DNA of 64,000 bases, from contig NZ_SOCA01000003.1 of NCBI RefSeq assembly GCF_004364345.1, positions 496,001 to 560,000 on the forward strand, read 5' to 3'. This DNA comes from Prosthecobacter fusiformis (GTDB lineage Bacteria; Verrucomicrobiota; Verrucomicrobiia; Verrucomicrobiales; Verrucomicrobiaceae). This document shows, piece by piece, positions 43,153-52,547 of the stretch (within the stretch, counting starts at the first letter, position 1; every line of letters starts with the position of its first letter). The position numbers and the translations under genes were made by a program. The notes beneath the pieces were generated by a model. The model was not told the origin of the DNA. It was given only the letters and a program-made list of their open reading frames with translations, and made no database searches.

Positions 43153-43842
43153 TTATAGCCCGCTGCCGTCGAGATAAGCCTTCAAGTCTAGACGAAATTC
43201 TTCCACACAGGCCTGGATGAGTCGTGTTTTTTCCGCAGAAGTGTAATCGTTGAAATTGTCGAGGGCGGGAACTTTTATCGTTTGTCCGCCGTACATCCTG
43301 GTCGAGAAGGCTAGCCGATTACCTGTTACGGCATCCATCAGAGAGATGTATGTATAATTTTCGACCACGGCATTATCGCCGATGTGCCAGATTCCCATGC
43401 CTTCCGCTGTCATGTAGGAAGGTGCGGCATAAGGATAGCCATAAATACCTGTAATCAGCAAAACCGCATCAGCTTGATATTTGGCCGCTAAATTCTTGGC
43501 CCAAGTCTTGTAGTCTGGATATTTTCCAAACATGGATTTTGGATTAGGCGGTGGTTGCTCCGAGGCGAAAACTGTTGTGGGAAAACGGGAGCTGATTTCC
43601 GCTTTTAGCATCTTCTGTACTTCGCTCCGCAGTTCGGGTGTTTCGATACTCGAGATCGCTGAATTGCCAAATGCCGTGAACCCAACTTTTTGCCGAGTCA
43701 CTTTGTGACCTACATTGGTCGCGACGACTACCTTTTTAATATTCGCCTTCGCCTCTGGAGATATGGTGGTGCATTGGCAGAGCATGAGGCTGCACAGCAT
43801 CAATAAAAACATCAGGGGTCTCATCGGCGTTTTCATAATCAA
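43153..43842 (-). CDS. lipoprotein, unknown function
   Basis: 229 residues with a lipobox in LMLCSLMLCQCTT, so lipid-anchored. The mature part ISPEAKANIKKVVVATNVGHKV and LAAKYQADAVLLITGIYGYPY resembles envelope lipoproteins that sense or build complexes, but I recognise no named family. Internal Met codons allow a slightly later start at residue 3 or 7. It is read away from the nucleotidyltransferase gene. Confidence 0.72.
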   Translation of the reverse strand: MIMKTPMRPLMFLLMLCSLMLCQCTTISPEAKANIKKVVVATNVGHKVTRQKVGFTAFGNSAISSIETPELRSEVQKMLKAEISSRFPTTVFASEQPPPNPKSMFGKYPDYKTWAKNLAAKYQADAVLLITGIYGYPYAAPSYMTAEGMGIWHIGDNAVVENYTYISLMDAVTGNRLAFSTRMYGGQTIKVPALDNFNDYTSAEKTRLIQACVEEFRLDLKAYLDGSGL

Positions 43843-43881
43843 ATATCCTTTTACCAGTCAAATTCCGGTGTCAAGTTAGGG

Positions 43882-46800
43882 CTATCCTAACAGAAAACTA
43901 AAATCATTGAGGGTGAGGCCTTGGGTGAAGCTTTCTTCGCCGAGGATGTCGTTGGCGAGGTCACCTTTTTGCTTTTGCAGGATGCGGATTTTTTCTTCGA
44001 TACTGCCTTTGATGAGCAGGCGGTAGGCGAAGACGGTCTGCTTCTGGCCGATGCGGTGGGTGCGGTCGATGGCTTGGGCTTCGACGGCAGGATTCCACCA
44101 GGGATCATAGAGGACCACGTAGCTGGCGGCGGTGAGGTTGAGACCAAAGCCGCCGGCTTTAAGGCTGATGAGGAAAACGGCCGGTCCGTCGTGTTCCTGA
44201 AAGGCGGTGACCAGGGCACCTCGGTCTTCCGTGTCTCCTGTGAGAATGAAGGTGGTCCATCCTTGCTTGGTCGTTTCCTCCTGGATGATTTCGAGCATCT
44301 GCACGAACTGTGAAAAGACGAGCACCTTCTGTCCTTCTTCGATGATCGGTTCCAGTTGCTCCACCAGCGCCAGCAGCTTGGCGCTTTCCACCTGGGATTC
44401 TCCCTTGGCTTTTTTCTTGCCCTTGGAGGGTAGGGTTTCCTGGTCCAGGCCGACGAGGCGTGGATCGCAGCAGATCTGGCGCAGCCGCAGGAGGCTGGTC
44501 AGAATGTTGAAGCGGAATTTGTCAAGCTGACGGCTGGTTTCCACCTTCAGGAGCTGGGCGCGTGCGCGTTTGATTTCAGCCTGATACAGGGTGGCCTGAA
44601 GGCCTTCCATTTCGACAATGAGGTCTTCTTCCACACGGTCGGGCAGATCGGTGGCGACTTCTTTTTTCGTGCGGCGCAGGAGGAATGGTTTGGTCCGGGC
44701 GGCTAGGCGACGGCGGGCCAGGGGATCCTCGTTGGCGTCAAAAATCCGGTTAAAACTGGCACGGCTGCCGAGGATGCCGGGCATGGCAAAAGCGAAGATG
44801 GCCCAGAGGTCCAGCAGGCGGTTTTCGATGGGAGTGCCTGTAAGGGCCAGGCGATGACGGGCCTCCAGTGCACACGCAGCCTTGGCGCTTTGTGAGGTGG
44901 GATTCTTGATGGCCTGAGCCTCATCCAGAATGATGGCGCCCCACTTAACATCACGGAGTTTTTCTTCATGAATACGGAGCTGTGGGTAATGAATGACGAG
45001 GAGGTCCGTTTGACCATCCATTCCGGTTTTGCCTGCATTCGCACGGTTCCATACTTCAACCCGCAGATCCGGGCTGAAGCGGGCTGCCTCAGCGCGCCAG
45101 TTGTCCTGGACGGATTTCGGGCAGATAACGAGAATGGTTTCCTGCACTTTTTGTTCGGCACGCAGCCAGGCGATCCAGGTGATGGCCTGGAGGGTCTTGC
45201 CCAGGCCCATGTCATCCGCCAGCACTCCGCCGAAGCCATTGGTGGAAAGGTAGGCCAGGAAGTGAAAACCTTCCGTTTGATAAGGCCGTAGCGTCGCGCT
45301 GATGGCAGCGGGTTGGGCCGGAGTGACCCGCGTTTCGATTTCTTCCAGGCGGCGGCGGATCTGTCGTACATGGTCAGCCGGAAGAAGAGAACTATCCCCT
45401 TTGGCAACACTGCCGAGTTGAAGCGCATGGAGGCGTTGTTTCTCCCCAGTGAATTGATTGGCTGAAAGACCCAGTTCAGCGAGGTCCTGCTCCTGCTGGT
45501 CGGAGAGGTTAAATTCAAGTTTCCGCCAGCCTTTGCCTGCCAGTTTCACCCACTTGCCCTTGGCTTTGAGGAGGAGGTTGATTTCTTCTTGAGTGAGCGT
45601 GTGGTCGCTGACGTCCAGGGCGACGCTGAGGTCGAACCAGTCCACGCCGTTCTTGGATTCTTCAATCTCCAGGCGCACTTGACCCGCCACACTGCCGTCA
45701 CGCAGGGTGGCCAGTTCCGCATCCAGATGCACGGAGATTTCATCGGGTCGGCGGGCCAGCCATTGCAGGAAGAGTTCTGGCCAGTCTTTTCCGACGATGC
45801 GTTGTTCCACCTGTTCCTCTCCATTGCTGGCGGGCCGCATAGGCATCTGGCGCAGCCAGGCTCCAGCGGCAGGCACGGCTGATTTGTCGAGTTGGATGAG
45901 CTGTGTAGAATCCGGCGGGGATACTGCGGAGCGGTAGCTGGCGATCCAGTGGCTGCCGTTCCAGATGCTGGGGGATTCCAGGCCGCCGTATTGGGCTTTG
46001 GCGGCTAGCCGGAAATACTCGCTCGGGGAATTGGGATGCCGGTGTACCTCGCAACGTACGGTGATCTCCGCTTTGACGAGCTTGATCTTACCCGCCAGCC
46101 GTGGTGGGGCTTCCAGCCCCAGTTTGGCCAGTGCATTGACACCTTCACGAGTTTCTAATGCCTGTGCTGGGATGATGACAGGCCAGAACTGCCGCTCCTT
46201 TTTAAAGGGCCAATAGGAGAGGGGGTAGATCACCTCACTGGTGACATAATGCATAGGGCTGCCAGGAAGGATGGCCAAAGGCGGAGGCGGTACTTTTCCT
46301 TCAGCCGTGCAAAGGCTTAGCTTATAGTTTCCTGTCGGCTCTGCTGGGTGCATCAGCACCCATTTCAAAGGCTCTTCGGCAATCTGAACAGGCTCGCCGC
46401 TGGCGGAGGCGACGTGCTGGTAGAGCAGTTCAGGGCTGCCGATCAACCGTGCCAGGCTGCGGTTCAACTCATCGGCCATGGGGGGGATTTCAGAGCCTGC
46501 CACATGGCGATAGGCATCCTGGCAGGCTTCCAGCACAATGCTGGAACCTGCGCTGAGCTGTGGTACCACCGCACCGTAAACAGGATTTTGACTGAGCTCC
46601 TTGAGAAGCTTTTGTGTCACCTTGCTAAAGTCCGCATCTCCAGGGTGGCGTACCTGGATGATGGCCGCCGTGGCATGCAGCACGAGCCTGAGCTCCGGTG
46701 CCAGTGCTCCGCTCTCCTGGTCTGGCTCCTGCCAGCGTCCCAGGTCGGCCTTCCATTGGGCAATCTCCTTCAGCCGTTCCCATTTTTTCAGCAGCTCTTT

Positions 46801-47484
46801 TTGGAGCTTCAAATCCACAACCTCAGACAACGGTGCGGGCATTTCCAGGCTCGCTTTTTTCATGGCTGCAGCCAGGTAGGCCAAAAACTCCCAAATGTCG
46901 GCTGGGGGGAGTTCATCTGGCCACAAGATGGCCTGCCGGTAGCCCCAGTAATTGCTGCGCCCACAAAGCTGTTGAAGAACCAACTGTTCAACAACGGCGA
47001 CTTTATTGAGCCACCAGGGCTCGACGGCGTTTAGGAATTGAAGAGCTGGTTTGGGCAGAGGCTTACCGATTTTGGCCTGGACCTGACCAGCCAGTGAATC
47101 CGGTGGAAGAAGATCAGCTTTCTTTTCTGCGGCAGGGAGCGTCAATTTTCCTTCAGTCAAAGGAAGGGGGCGGACTTCTGTGCCTGCATGCTTGTTCAGT
47201 TCAAGGACCACGGCCACTGCGTGTTTGCAACCACGCGCAAAGGGGCAGGTGCAATGAGTGGAGGCTTCCTCGCCATCGAAAAAAATCGTGGTCGTGTAGA
47301 GCTTGCCACCCTGAACCTTTGCCTCGAGCCCGAGTCCATCTTCCACCCAACGCAGGCTGCGCACGGCCCTCTCCCTCATCAATGCTGCCCCACGACTGAC
47401 GATATGGGATTCAAATATCCTGAGAGCTGCGGCGAGAGAATCGCGCTGTTCGCGAGTAAGTTTGATGGAGGCTGCGGCGGACAT
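43882..47484 (-). CDS. SWIM zinc-finger SNF2-family helicase
   Basis: 1200 residues from ATG 47484 (MSAAASIKLTREQ); an ATG at 47556 would add 24 residues of less protein-like sequence. The SWIM finger is CTCPFARGCKH (Cys78, Cys80, Cys86, His88 in this numbering). A long middle region of unknown fold follows. SNF2 motifs are GVLADDMGLGKTLQAI, IILDEAQAIKNP, LALTGTPIENRLLDLW, LLRRTKKEVATDLPD, VLVFSQFVQMLEII and LISLKAGGFGLNLTAASYVVLYDPWWNPAVEAQAIDRTHRIGQ. It is a DNA-translocating ATPase; bacterial members of this type act in DNA repair or RNA polymerase recycling, target unknown. It ends FSFLLG. Confidence 0.92.
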   Translation of the reverse strand: MSAAASIKLTREQRDSLAAALRIFESHIVSRGAALMRERAVRSLRWVEDGLGLEAKVQGGKLYTTTIFFDGEEASTHCTCPFARGCKHAVAVVLELNKHAGTEVRPLPLTEGKLTLPAAEKKADLLPPDSLAGQVQAKIGKPLPKPALQFLNAVEPWWLNKVAVVEQLVLQQLCGRSNYWGYRQAILWPDELPPADIWEFLAYLAAAMKKASLEMPAPLSEVVDLKLQKELLKKWERLKEIAQWKADLGRWQEPDQESGALAPELRLVLHATAAIIQVRHPGDADFSKVTQKLLKELSQNPVYGAVVPQLSAGSSIVLEACQDAYRHVAGSEIPPMADELNRSLARLIGSPELLYQHVASASGEPVQIAEEPLKWVLMHPAEPTGNYKLSLCTAEGKVPPPPLAILPGSPMHYVTSEVIYPLSYWPFKKERQFWPVIIPAQALETREGVNALAKLGLEAPPRLAGKIKLVKAEITVRCEVHRHPNSPSEYFRLAAKAQYGGLESPSIWNGSHWIASYRSAVSPPDSTQLIQLDKSAVPAAGAWLRQMPMRPASNGEEQVEQRIVGKDWPELFLQWLARRPDEISVHLDAELATLRDGSVAGQVRLEIEESKNGVDWFDLSVALDVSDHTLTQEEINLLLKAKGKWVKLAGKGWRKLEFNLSDQQEQDLAELGLSANQFTGEKQRLHALQLGSVAKGDSSLLPADHVRQIRRRLEEIETRVTPAQPAAISATLRPYQTEGFHFLAYLSTNGFGGVLADDMGLGKTLQAITWIAWLRAEQKVQETILVICPKSVQDNWRAEAARFSPDLRVEVWNRANAGKTGMDGQTDLLVIHYPQLRIHEEKLRDVKWGAIILDEAQAIKNPTSQSAKAACALEARHRLALTGTPIENRLLDLWAIFAFAMPGILGSRASFNRIFDANEDPLARRRLAARTKPFLLRRTKKEVATDLPDRVEEDLIVEMEGLQATLYQAEIKRARAQLLKVETSRQLDKFRFNILTSLLRLRQICCDPRLVGLDQETLPSKGKKKAKGESQVESAKLLALVEQLEPIIEEGQKVLVFSQFVQMLEIIQEETTKQGWTTFILTGDTEDRGALVTAFQEHDGPAVFLISLKAGGFGLNLTAASYVVLYDPWWNPAVEAQAIDRTHRIGQKQTVFAYRLLIKGSIEEKIRILQKQKGDLANDILGEESFTQGLTLNDFSFLLG

Positions 47485-47611
47485 GGAGATGGGAACGATG
47501 CCTGAAACGAGTCTGGCTAAAATCGGGACTGGGGATGGAATGCGTTTTTTCCCCATTCGGGGACTTAGCTGCTAAATGTGTTGATGATGAAAGGATTGCG
47601 AGGGGATGGCC

Positions 47612-47652
47612 TCCCCAAGTGGGGATTTTTCTTCCCCACGCGGAGAGTGGGG
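47612..47652. terminator. tandem terminator-like hairpins
   Basis: TCCCC-AAGT-GGGGA followed by T5 (47612-47630), then CCCCAC and GTGGGG around a 7-base loop (47634-47652). They lie in the 373-bp gap between the helicase and upp genes, with no + strand gene just upstream, so they may stop read-through from elsewhere or be regulatory. The rest of the gap shows no gene I can support. Confidence 0.35.
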
Positions 47653-47857
47653 CGGGGAATTGGACAAGTGAATTAGCGCATAGGTTTGGCAAAGCTGCAT
47701 AGGAACCTCGGCATCTGCATTCAGCGCAATAACCAGAAGGATCATGGGCTGCGCAAGCAGGTAGCCCCCAGAGTTGTGACAAGTCGTGAAAATAGTGAGG
47801 CTAGTATGCCGGGTTCAATCCGGTTGCCAGCAGGTATCCGCTATCGCAGGATGTTGA

Positions 47858-48481
47858 ATGATCCCTCCCGTCATCGTTACTCACCCGCTGGCCCAGATTC
47901 ATCTCACGACGATCCGCAGTACGGATACGCCCTGTGGTCAGTTCCGCTGGCATCTGCACCGGTTGGCGGAGATCTTGTTTATGGAAGCGACGCGGGGTCT
48001 GGGAACAGAGACGGTACGCATTCAGACGCCTTTGACGGAGACAGAAGGAGTGGCTCTGGCGCGGCCCATCGTGCTGGTTCCGATTTTGCGAGCAGGTCTA
48101 GGTTTGCAGGAGGCTATTTTACCCCTGGTGCCGGAAGCGACGGTGGCGCACGTGGGCATAGCACGGGATGAGGAGACGGCGCTGCCGGTGCCTTATTATG
48201 CAAAGCTGCCAGCTATCCTGCCGGAGGCGGATGTTTTTCTGCTGGACCCGATGCTGGCCACCGGTGGCAGTGCCTGCAGTGCGGTCACGCAATTAAAGGC
48301 AGCAGGGGCTACGCGCATCACCCTGATCTGTGTGGTGAGTTGTCCGCCTGGATTGCAGGCCTTCGCCGACCAACATCCAGATGTGCCTGTGGTGACGGCG
48401 GCGGTGGATGAGGGTCTGAATGAGCGCTGCTACATTGTGCCGGGACTGGGGGACGCTGGTGACCGCTGTTTCGGTACCTAA
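47858..48481 (+). CDS. upp: uracil phosphoribosyltransferase
   Basis: 207 residues, the normal length. VIVTHPLAQIHLTTIRSTDTPCGQFR, PIVLVPILRAGLGLQEAIL and the PRPP-binding VFLLDPMLATGGSACSAVTQL, with GLGDAGDRCFGT at the end, are the UPRT signature. It makes UMP from uracil and PRPP in pyrimidine salvage. The ATG chosen gives the standard N-terminus. A short GC stem (ATCCCC/GGGGGAT) follows the stop. Confidence 0.95.
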   Translation: MIPPVIVTHPLAQIHLTTIRSTDTPCGQFRWHLHRLAEILFMEATRGLGTETVRIQTPLTETEGVALARPIVLVPILRAGLGLQEAILPLVPEATVAHVGIARDEETALPVPYYAKLPAILPEADVFLLDPMLATGGSACSAVTQLKAAGATRITLICVVSCPPGLQAFADQHPDVPVVTAAVDEGLNERCYIVPGLGDAGDRCFGT

Positions 48482-48574
48482 GTACATCCCCTGACCGGGG
48501 GATAAAAAAGTTGGCTTTGCATGGGGATTGCTCTGTTCATCATCGCGGAGACGTGAAATAGTGAGCCGCATTCC

Positions 48575-49162
48575 ATGAAAGAGTATGCTTACATTCACGA
48601 GGAAGGGCAATTGCCTGCACCGCTAAGTGCGGTGCCTTTCCTCAACAGCTTCACGGAGGACCAGCTTGACGAAGTGCTGAACTCTTCCAGCCTGCTCCAG
48701 TGTGACGCAGGAGATACAATCATTCGCGAAGGATCCATTGATTCGCGCATTTACATCCTCCTCAGCGGTGAGCTGGATGTGAAGGTGGCCGGGAAAAAAG
48801 TGGCCACGATCGCCCGTGTGGGTGATGTTTTCGGTGAACTGGCCCTGGTGAATCAGGACAAGCGTGCCGCCTCTGTCATCGCGGGCAGCCGTGCTCTCTG
48901 TCTGGCAGTGGACCAAAAATTCCTTCAGGACATTCATCCTCGTGAGGAAGACCCTGCGTTTCATGCCGCACTTTTTGAATTCGTGGCCCGGCTGGTAGCC
49001 AGGAAACTGGACGCTACATCCCGGCGTTTGGCGGAACTCGAAAAAGAACTGCGCTTGTTGAAGGAAGCCCATGCTTCCACAGAGGAGCCAGTCGCCGCTC
49101 CGGTGACCAAAGCCCCTGTCAAAAGCAAGAAGGCACCCGCCAAAGCAATGGCACGCCGTTGA
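48575..49162 (+). CDS. cyclic-nucleotide-binding-domain protein
   Basis: 195 residues. A cNMP-binding beta-roll occupies residues 20-130: FLNSFTEDQLDEVLNSSSLLQCDAGDTIIREGS, RIYILLSGELDVKV and GDVFGELALVNQDKRAASVIA. A helical, coiled-coil-like part follows (RRLAELEKELRLLKEAH), then a Lys/Ala/Pro-rich basic tail (KAPVKSKKAPAKAMARR). There is no HTH, so it is not a CRP-type activator; the basic tail might contact nucleic acid or membranes. A perfect hairpin overlaps its stop codon. Confidence 0.85.
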   Translation: MKEYAYIHEEGQLPAPLSAVPFLNSFTEDQLDEVLNSSSLLQCDAGDTIIREGSIDSRIYILLSGELDVKVAGKKVATIARVGDVFGELALVNQDKRAASVIAGSRALCLAVDQKFLQDIHPREEDPAFHAALFEFVARLVARKLDATSRRLAELEKELRLLKEAHASTEEPVAAPVTKAPVKSKKAPAKAMARR

Positions 49163-49172
49163 GGCGTGCCAT
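49148..49172. terminator. hairpin over the stop of the cNMP gene
   Basis: ATGGCACGCC and GGCGTGCCAT form a perfect 10-bp stem with a 5-base loop that contains the TGA stop. No T run follows, so it may be an mRNA-stability or termination structure. Confidence 0.4.
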
Positions 49173-49191
49173 GCGGGGTGGTTAAAATGAT

Positions 49192-49210
49192 TCCCAGGAC
49201 CGACCTGGGA
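49192..49210 (-). terminator. terminator-like hairpin of the sigma factor gene
   Basis: TCCCAGG and CCTGGGA form a perfect 7-bp stem, read on the - strand just after the sigma factor stop and followed by ATCATTTTAA. The T content is modest, so it is only a probable terminator. Confidence 0.5.
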
Positions 49211-49223
49211 TCTGACGTTAAAG

Positions 49224-49817
49224 TTAGGCCAGCCGTGGCTTCACCAAAGTCTCCAGGCGGCTGACGCCGCGCCGGATACGTGCTTTGATGGTGCCCAAGG
49301 GTTCGTTGAGCCGCTCCGCCACTTCCGCCTGGGTGAGACCGGTGAAGTAAGCCAAATGAATGGCCTGCCGCTGGTCGTCATTCAGTTTGGAAACAGCACG
49401 CTGGACGATGGTGTCGCGCTCCTTCTCCTCCAGGATTTCATGTCCTGATTCCTGGAATTCAAACTCGAGTTTTTTATTCTCGGATTCGAAATCATCGTTG
49501 AGGCGGGAACGCCGTTGCTTGGACCGGATGCGGTCAATGGCACGGTTACGCGCCATGGTCGTCAACCAGGTCAGGGGCTTGCCTTTACGGGGTTCGTAAA
49601 GGTGGGCTTTGTTCCAAAGTTGGACCAGTACTTCCTGCATCACGTCTTCTGTGTCGTGGTGATCATTCAGTACGTTGGAAATGGCGGCGAAAATCAGGCC
49701 GGAGTATTTGCGATAAAAGGTCTGGAAGGCAGCGGAGTCGCGTTCGGCAATCCGTTGAATCAACTGCACGTCTTCCTTTATCTGACGCTCTAATTCAGGA
49801 TCAATGGCTTCAGTCAT
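49224..49817 (-). CDS. RNA polymerase ECF sigma factor
   Basis: 197 residues from ATG 49817 (MTEAIDPELERQIKEDVQL); the frame extends upstream to 49877 without support. Region 2: FYRKYSGLIFAAISNVLNDHHDTEDVMQEVLVQLW and WLTTMARNRAIDRIRSKQRR. Region 4: SKLNDDQRQAIHLAYFTGLTQAEVAERLNEPLGTIKARIRRGVSRL. The acidic linker ESENKKLEFEF is long. No anti-sigma gene is adjacent. Three GACAAT boxes lie 80-130 bp upstream and may be promoter or operator parts. Confidence 0.92.
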   Translation of the reverse strand: MTEAIDPELERQIKEDVQLIQRIAERDSAAFQTFYRKYSGLIFAAISNVLNDHHDTEDVMQEVLVQLWNKAHLYEPRKGKPLTWLTTMARNRAIDRIRSKQRRSRLNDDFESENKKLEFEFQESGHEILEEKERDTIVQRAVSKLNDDQRQAIHLAYFTGLTQAEVAERLNEPLGTIKARIRRGVSRLETLVKPRLA

Positions 49818-49896
49818 GGCAATAAGGGGGGTAAAAGTGAGACGCCTATGGGACAGTGTTATTCCAGACATCGACAAAAAGACCTTTGTTCAAACA

Positions 49897-49945
49897 ATTG
49901 TCAATAATCTGTCGAATAATTATTGTCTAATATGCACGAATTGTC
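49897..49945 (-). promoter_or_regulatory. three GACAAT boxes upstream of the sigma factor gene
   Basis: On the - strand GACAAT occurs at 49897-49902, 49922-49927 and 49940-49945 (ATTGTC on the + strand), in an AT-rich stretch. The spacing (25 and 18 bp) and repetition suggest protein binding or overlapping -35-like elements; a promoter cannot be placed with confidence. Confidence 0.35.
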
Positions 49946-50076
49946 GAAGTTCGGTCAAGATGTCTAACCGGTAGAATGAGACAGATGGAACAGGTCTACG
50001 TTAAAAATTCGCGCCCGGTGCGGGAAATGGGTCGTACAAAAGGAGCTTTTGCCCTTTGCCGGTTCTGTAAAGCTGC

Positions 50077-51126
50077 TCAGCTCTTGGGCGCGGGAGCTTC
50101 CGGGATCAGCCATGCATCCGGGGTGCCTGCTTTTCGCAGTACCTCGCGGACATTGACTGGCTTGCCCCCCTGGCGCTGGCTTTGCTCAGCAGCCTCCATG
50201 AAACCGTATATTTCCAAGGTCTGTGACGGAGTGACGGGGGGCAGCCCCGTTTGGAAAAATTTGACGATCTCCCTCAGCATGGGCGTGTAGTCACCCTGAT
50301 TTTTTTGTTCGACCACGCCCTTTTGCCCGAAACGGGTCAGCTTGTAATTCGCTGACCCCATGGGCAGCGCGTGGATGGCGTGCAGTGTGCCGATGCGGTC
50401 TCCCTGCCAGATGGCGGTGACGACAGAGGCTGTCTTTGTGGAAGTGCGGCGAACTTCGACACAGCCAGTGCCCATCACCGTAAACAAGGCCTCTGTGGCA
50501 TGAATGCCGTAAAAAAACAGGTCAGGATGATGGGGCAGGATGGGAGCCGGCCCATAGGATATGGCCGCAATGGCAGGTGTGGCCTCTGCGGTGGCCACCT
50601 CCACCACCCCCGGATACCAGCGCATGGCGGAGGCGCTGAACATAGGGATCTTGGCCTCGGCAGCCAGACGGTAAATTTCGACAACGTCCTTGAGCGAAGC
50701 GGCCACCGGTTTATCCAGAAAGAAGGGCTTTTTGGAGAGGATGACTTCGCGCACCTGCTCCAGGTGGGGGCGGCCGTCCACACTCAGGATCATGACGGCA
50801 TCCACAGCGGCACACACCTCGGTGATGCTGCTTTTGATCTGGACACCGTACTTGTCTTTCAGCGTCGCAGTGAAACCGGCGACGCGGGCTGCGCTTTCTG
50901 GAAGGTCCGGACTGCCGCCAGGAAAAGCGGCCACGACACGTGCGCCGGGGATGTGGCTGGGATTGGCGGGATCATTCAACCGCAGGGTAAACTGCTCGCA
51001 GTGGGAGGAATCCAGTCCGACGAGGCCGATGCGCAAATTTTCAGCCATGACGAGACGAGGAGACAGCATGGCCGCAAGGAAAGCCATGAGGAGCGCGGAC
51101 AGGAACCGTGGGTACCGGGCGACCAT
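50077..51126 (-). CDS. exported Gfo/Idh/MocA-family oxidoreductase
   Basis: 349 residues with a signal peptide (FLSALLMAFLAAMLSPRLVMA). The NAD-binding Rossmann part opens LRIGLVGLDSSHCEQF. AAVDAVMILSVDGRPHLEQVREVILSKKPFFLDKPVAASLKDVVEIY is the conserved centre with the active Lys in DKPVA, followed by the C-terminal sheet domain (HATEALFTVMGTGCVEV). Exported Gfo/Idh/MocA proteins are common in Planctomycetes and Verrucomicrobiota, where they probably act on sugars. The substrate is unknown. It lies alone upstream of the symporter gene on the same strand. Confidence 0.88.
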   Translation of the reverse strand: MVARYPRFLSALLMAFLAAMLSPRLVMAENLRIGLVGLDSSHCEQFTLRLNDPANPSHIPGARVVAAFPGGSPDLPESAARVAGFTATLKDKYGVQIKSSITEVCAAVDAVMILSVDGRPHLEQVREVILSKKPFFLDKPVAASLKDVVEIYRLAAEAKIPMFSASAMRWYPGVVEVATAEATPAIAAISYGPAPILPHHPDLFFYGIHATEALFTVMGTGCVEVRRTSTKTASVVTAIWQGDRIGTLHAIHALPMGSANYKLTRFGQKGVVEQKNQGDYTPMLREIVKFFQTGLPPVTPSQTLEIYGFMEAAEQSQRQGGKPVNVREVLRKAGTPDAWLIPEAPAPKS

Positions 51127-51194
51127 GCTTTAAAGTCGCACGGGAGGGGCGGGGTATGCAAGCTGGGAAACGGTACGCCAGAGATGAAAGTGAA

Positions 51195-52493
51195 TCAATC
51201 TGGAGGAGGGAGTGGGATGGGGTCCCGCATGTTCGCCTGTAGGGTCTCGGCGCTAAGCTCTCCCTCCCAGCGGCTGATGACGACCGTGGCAACGCCATTG
51301 CCCACTAGATTGGTGAGGGAGCGGCACTCGCTCATGAAGCGGTCGATGCCCAGGATGAGGGCCATGGCCTCGACCGGGATGCTAGGGACGGCGGAAAGGG
51401 TGGCGGCCAGGGTGATGAACCCCGCCCCGGTGACACCGCTGGCTCCTTTGGACGTGACCATGGCGACGAGGAGGAGGCTGATCTGCTGGCTGAGGTCCAG
51501 CGGGGTATTCGTCGCCTGCGCCAGGAAGACGGCTCCCATGACCATGTAGATATTGGTGCCGTCCAGGTTAAAGCTATAGCCCGTGGGGATGACGAGGCCG
51601 ACGGTGGAGGGGGCGCAGCCCAGGCCACGCAGCTTCTGGATCATCTGCGGCAGCACGGTCTCGGAGGAACTGGTGCCCAGCACAATGAGCAGTTCATCTT
51701 TGATGTAAGCCAGGAAACGAAAAATGGAGAAGCCTGCCATGCGGGCGATGAGCCCCAGCACCACAATCACAAACAGCGCGGAGGTCATGTAAAAGCCTAG
51801 CATGAGGGCCAGCAGCCGCTGGAGGGAGCCGATGCCGTAGCTGCCGATGGTGTAGGCCATGGCACCCAGCGCACCCAGGGGAGCGACCTTGATGACGATG
51901 CGCATGATGCCGAAGAACAACTCGCCGACGCGGTCCACCACATGAAGGATGGGCTTGCCTCTCTCTCCCAGGCCGGAGATAGCAAAGGCAGTGAGCAGGG
52001 CCACAAAGACGACCTGAAGCAGGTTGCCCTCCGTAAAGGCTCCCACAAAGGCATTGGGGATGATGTTGAGAAGGAAGTCTGTGGTGCTCAGGGACTTGCT
52101 CTTGCTGGCGTATTCATGGACCGTGGCTACAGACTGGGCATCCAGGGTGGATATGTCCGCATTGAACCCGACGCCGGGTTTCAGCGTATTCACCACGATG
52201 AGGCCGATGATGAGGGCCAGGGTGGAGACGACCTCAAAATAAAGCAGGGTCTTTCCACCTACGCGGCCCAGCTTTTTCAGATCGCCAATGGAGGCGATGC
52301 CGTGGACGACGGTGCAGAAGATGATGGGGGCGATCATCATCTTGATCAGCTTGATGAAGCCCTTGCTCAGCGGTTCCAGGGTCTTGCCTGTCTCCGGATA
52401 AAAATGACCAATGGCAATGCCGATGGCCACCGCAATGAGCACCTGGATGTACAGGACGCGGTACCAGGGAGTGCGGGCGGGAGAGGTATGCAT
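51195..52493 (-). CDS. dicarboxylate/amino acid:cation symporter
   Basis: 432 residues from ATG 52493; 52538 is a longer alternative. Family marks: [67 protein letters not shown] (serine-rich hairpin), [34 protein letters not shown] and [23 protein letters not shown]. It belongs to the GltP/DctA/GltT group with re-entrant loops that import dicarboxylates or acidic amino acids with Na+ or H+. DctA-like length; exact substrate undecided. Confidence 0.93.
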   Translation of the reverse strand: MHTSPARTPWYRVLYIQVLIAVAIGIAIGHFYPETGKTLEPLSKGFIKLIKMMIAPIIFCTVVHGIASIGDLKKLGRVGGKTLLYFEVVSTLALIIGLIVVNTLKPGVGFNADISTLDAQSVATVHEYASKSKSLSTTDFLLNIIPNAFVGAFTEGNLLQVVFVALLTAFAISGLGERGKPILHVVDRVGELFFGIMRIVIKVAPLGALGAMAYTIGSYGIGSLQRLLALMLGFYMTSALFVIVVLGLIARMAGFSIFRFLAYIKDELLIVLGTSSSETVLPQMIQKLRGLGCAPSTVGLVIPTGYSFNLDGTNIYMVMGAVFLAQATNTPLDLSQQISLLLVAMVTSKGASGVTGAGFITLAATLSAVPSIPVEAMALILGIDRFMSECRSLTNLVGNGVATVVISRWEGELSAETLQANMRDPIPLPPPD

Positions 52494-52547
52494 GGCAGGA
52501 GTCCGGTGATTCAAGCCCGAAATCCTGGTGGAATGCAAGCGGCGTCT

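Noticed and set aside
47686-48171. 161-codon + strand frame overlapping the start of upp
   Set aside because: It is out of frame with the clearly conserved upp gene and reads Gly/Ser/Arg-rich shadow sequence.
48485-48503. ATCCCC/GGGGGAT stem after upp as a terminator
   Set aside because: The stem is short and is followed by A residues, not T, on the + strand, and there is no - strand gene for it to serve.
50371-51549. 392-codon + strand frame opposite the Gfo/Idh/MocA and symporter genes
   Set aside because: It lies antisense across the end of one supported gene and the start of another and has no recognisable protein features.
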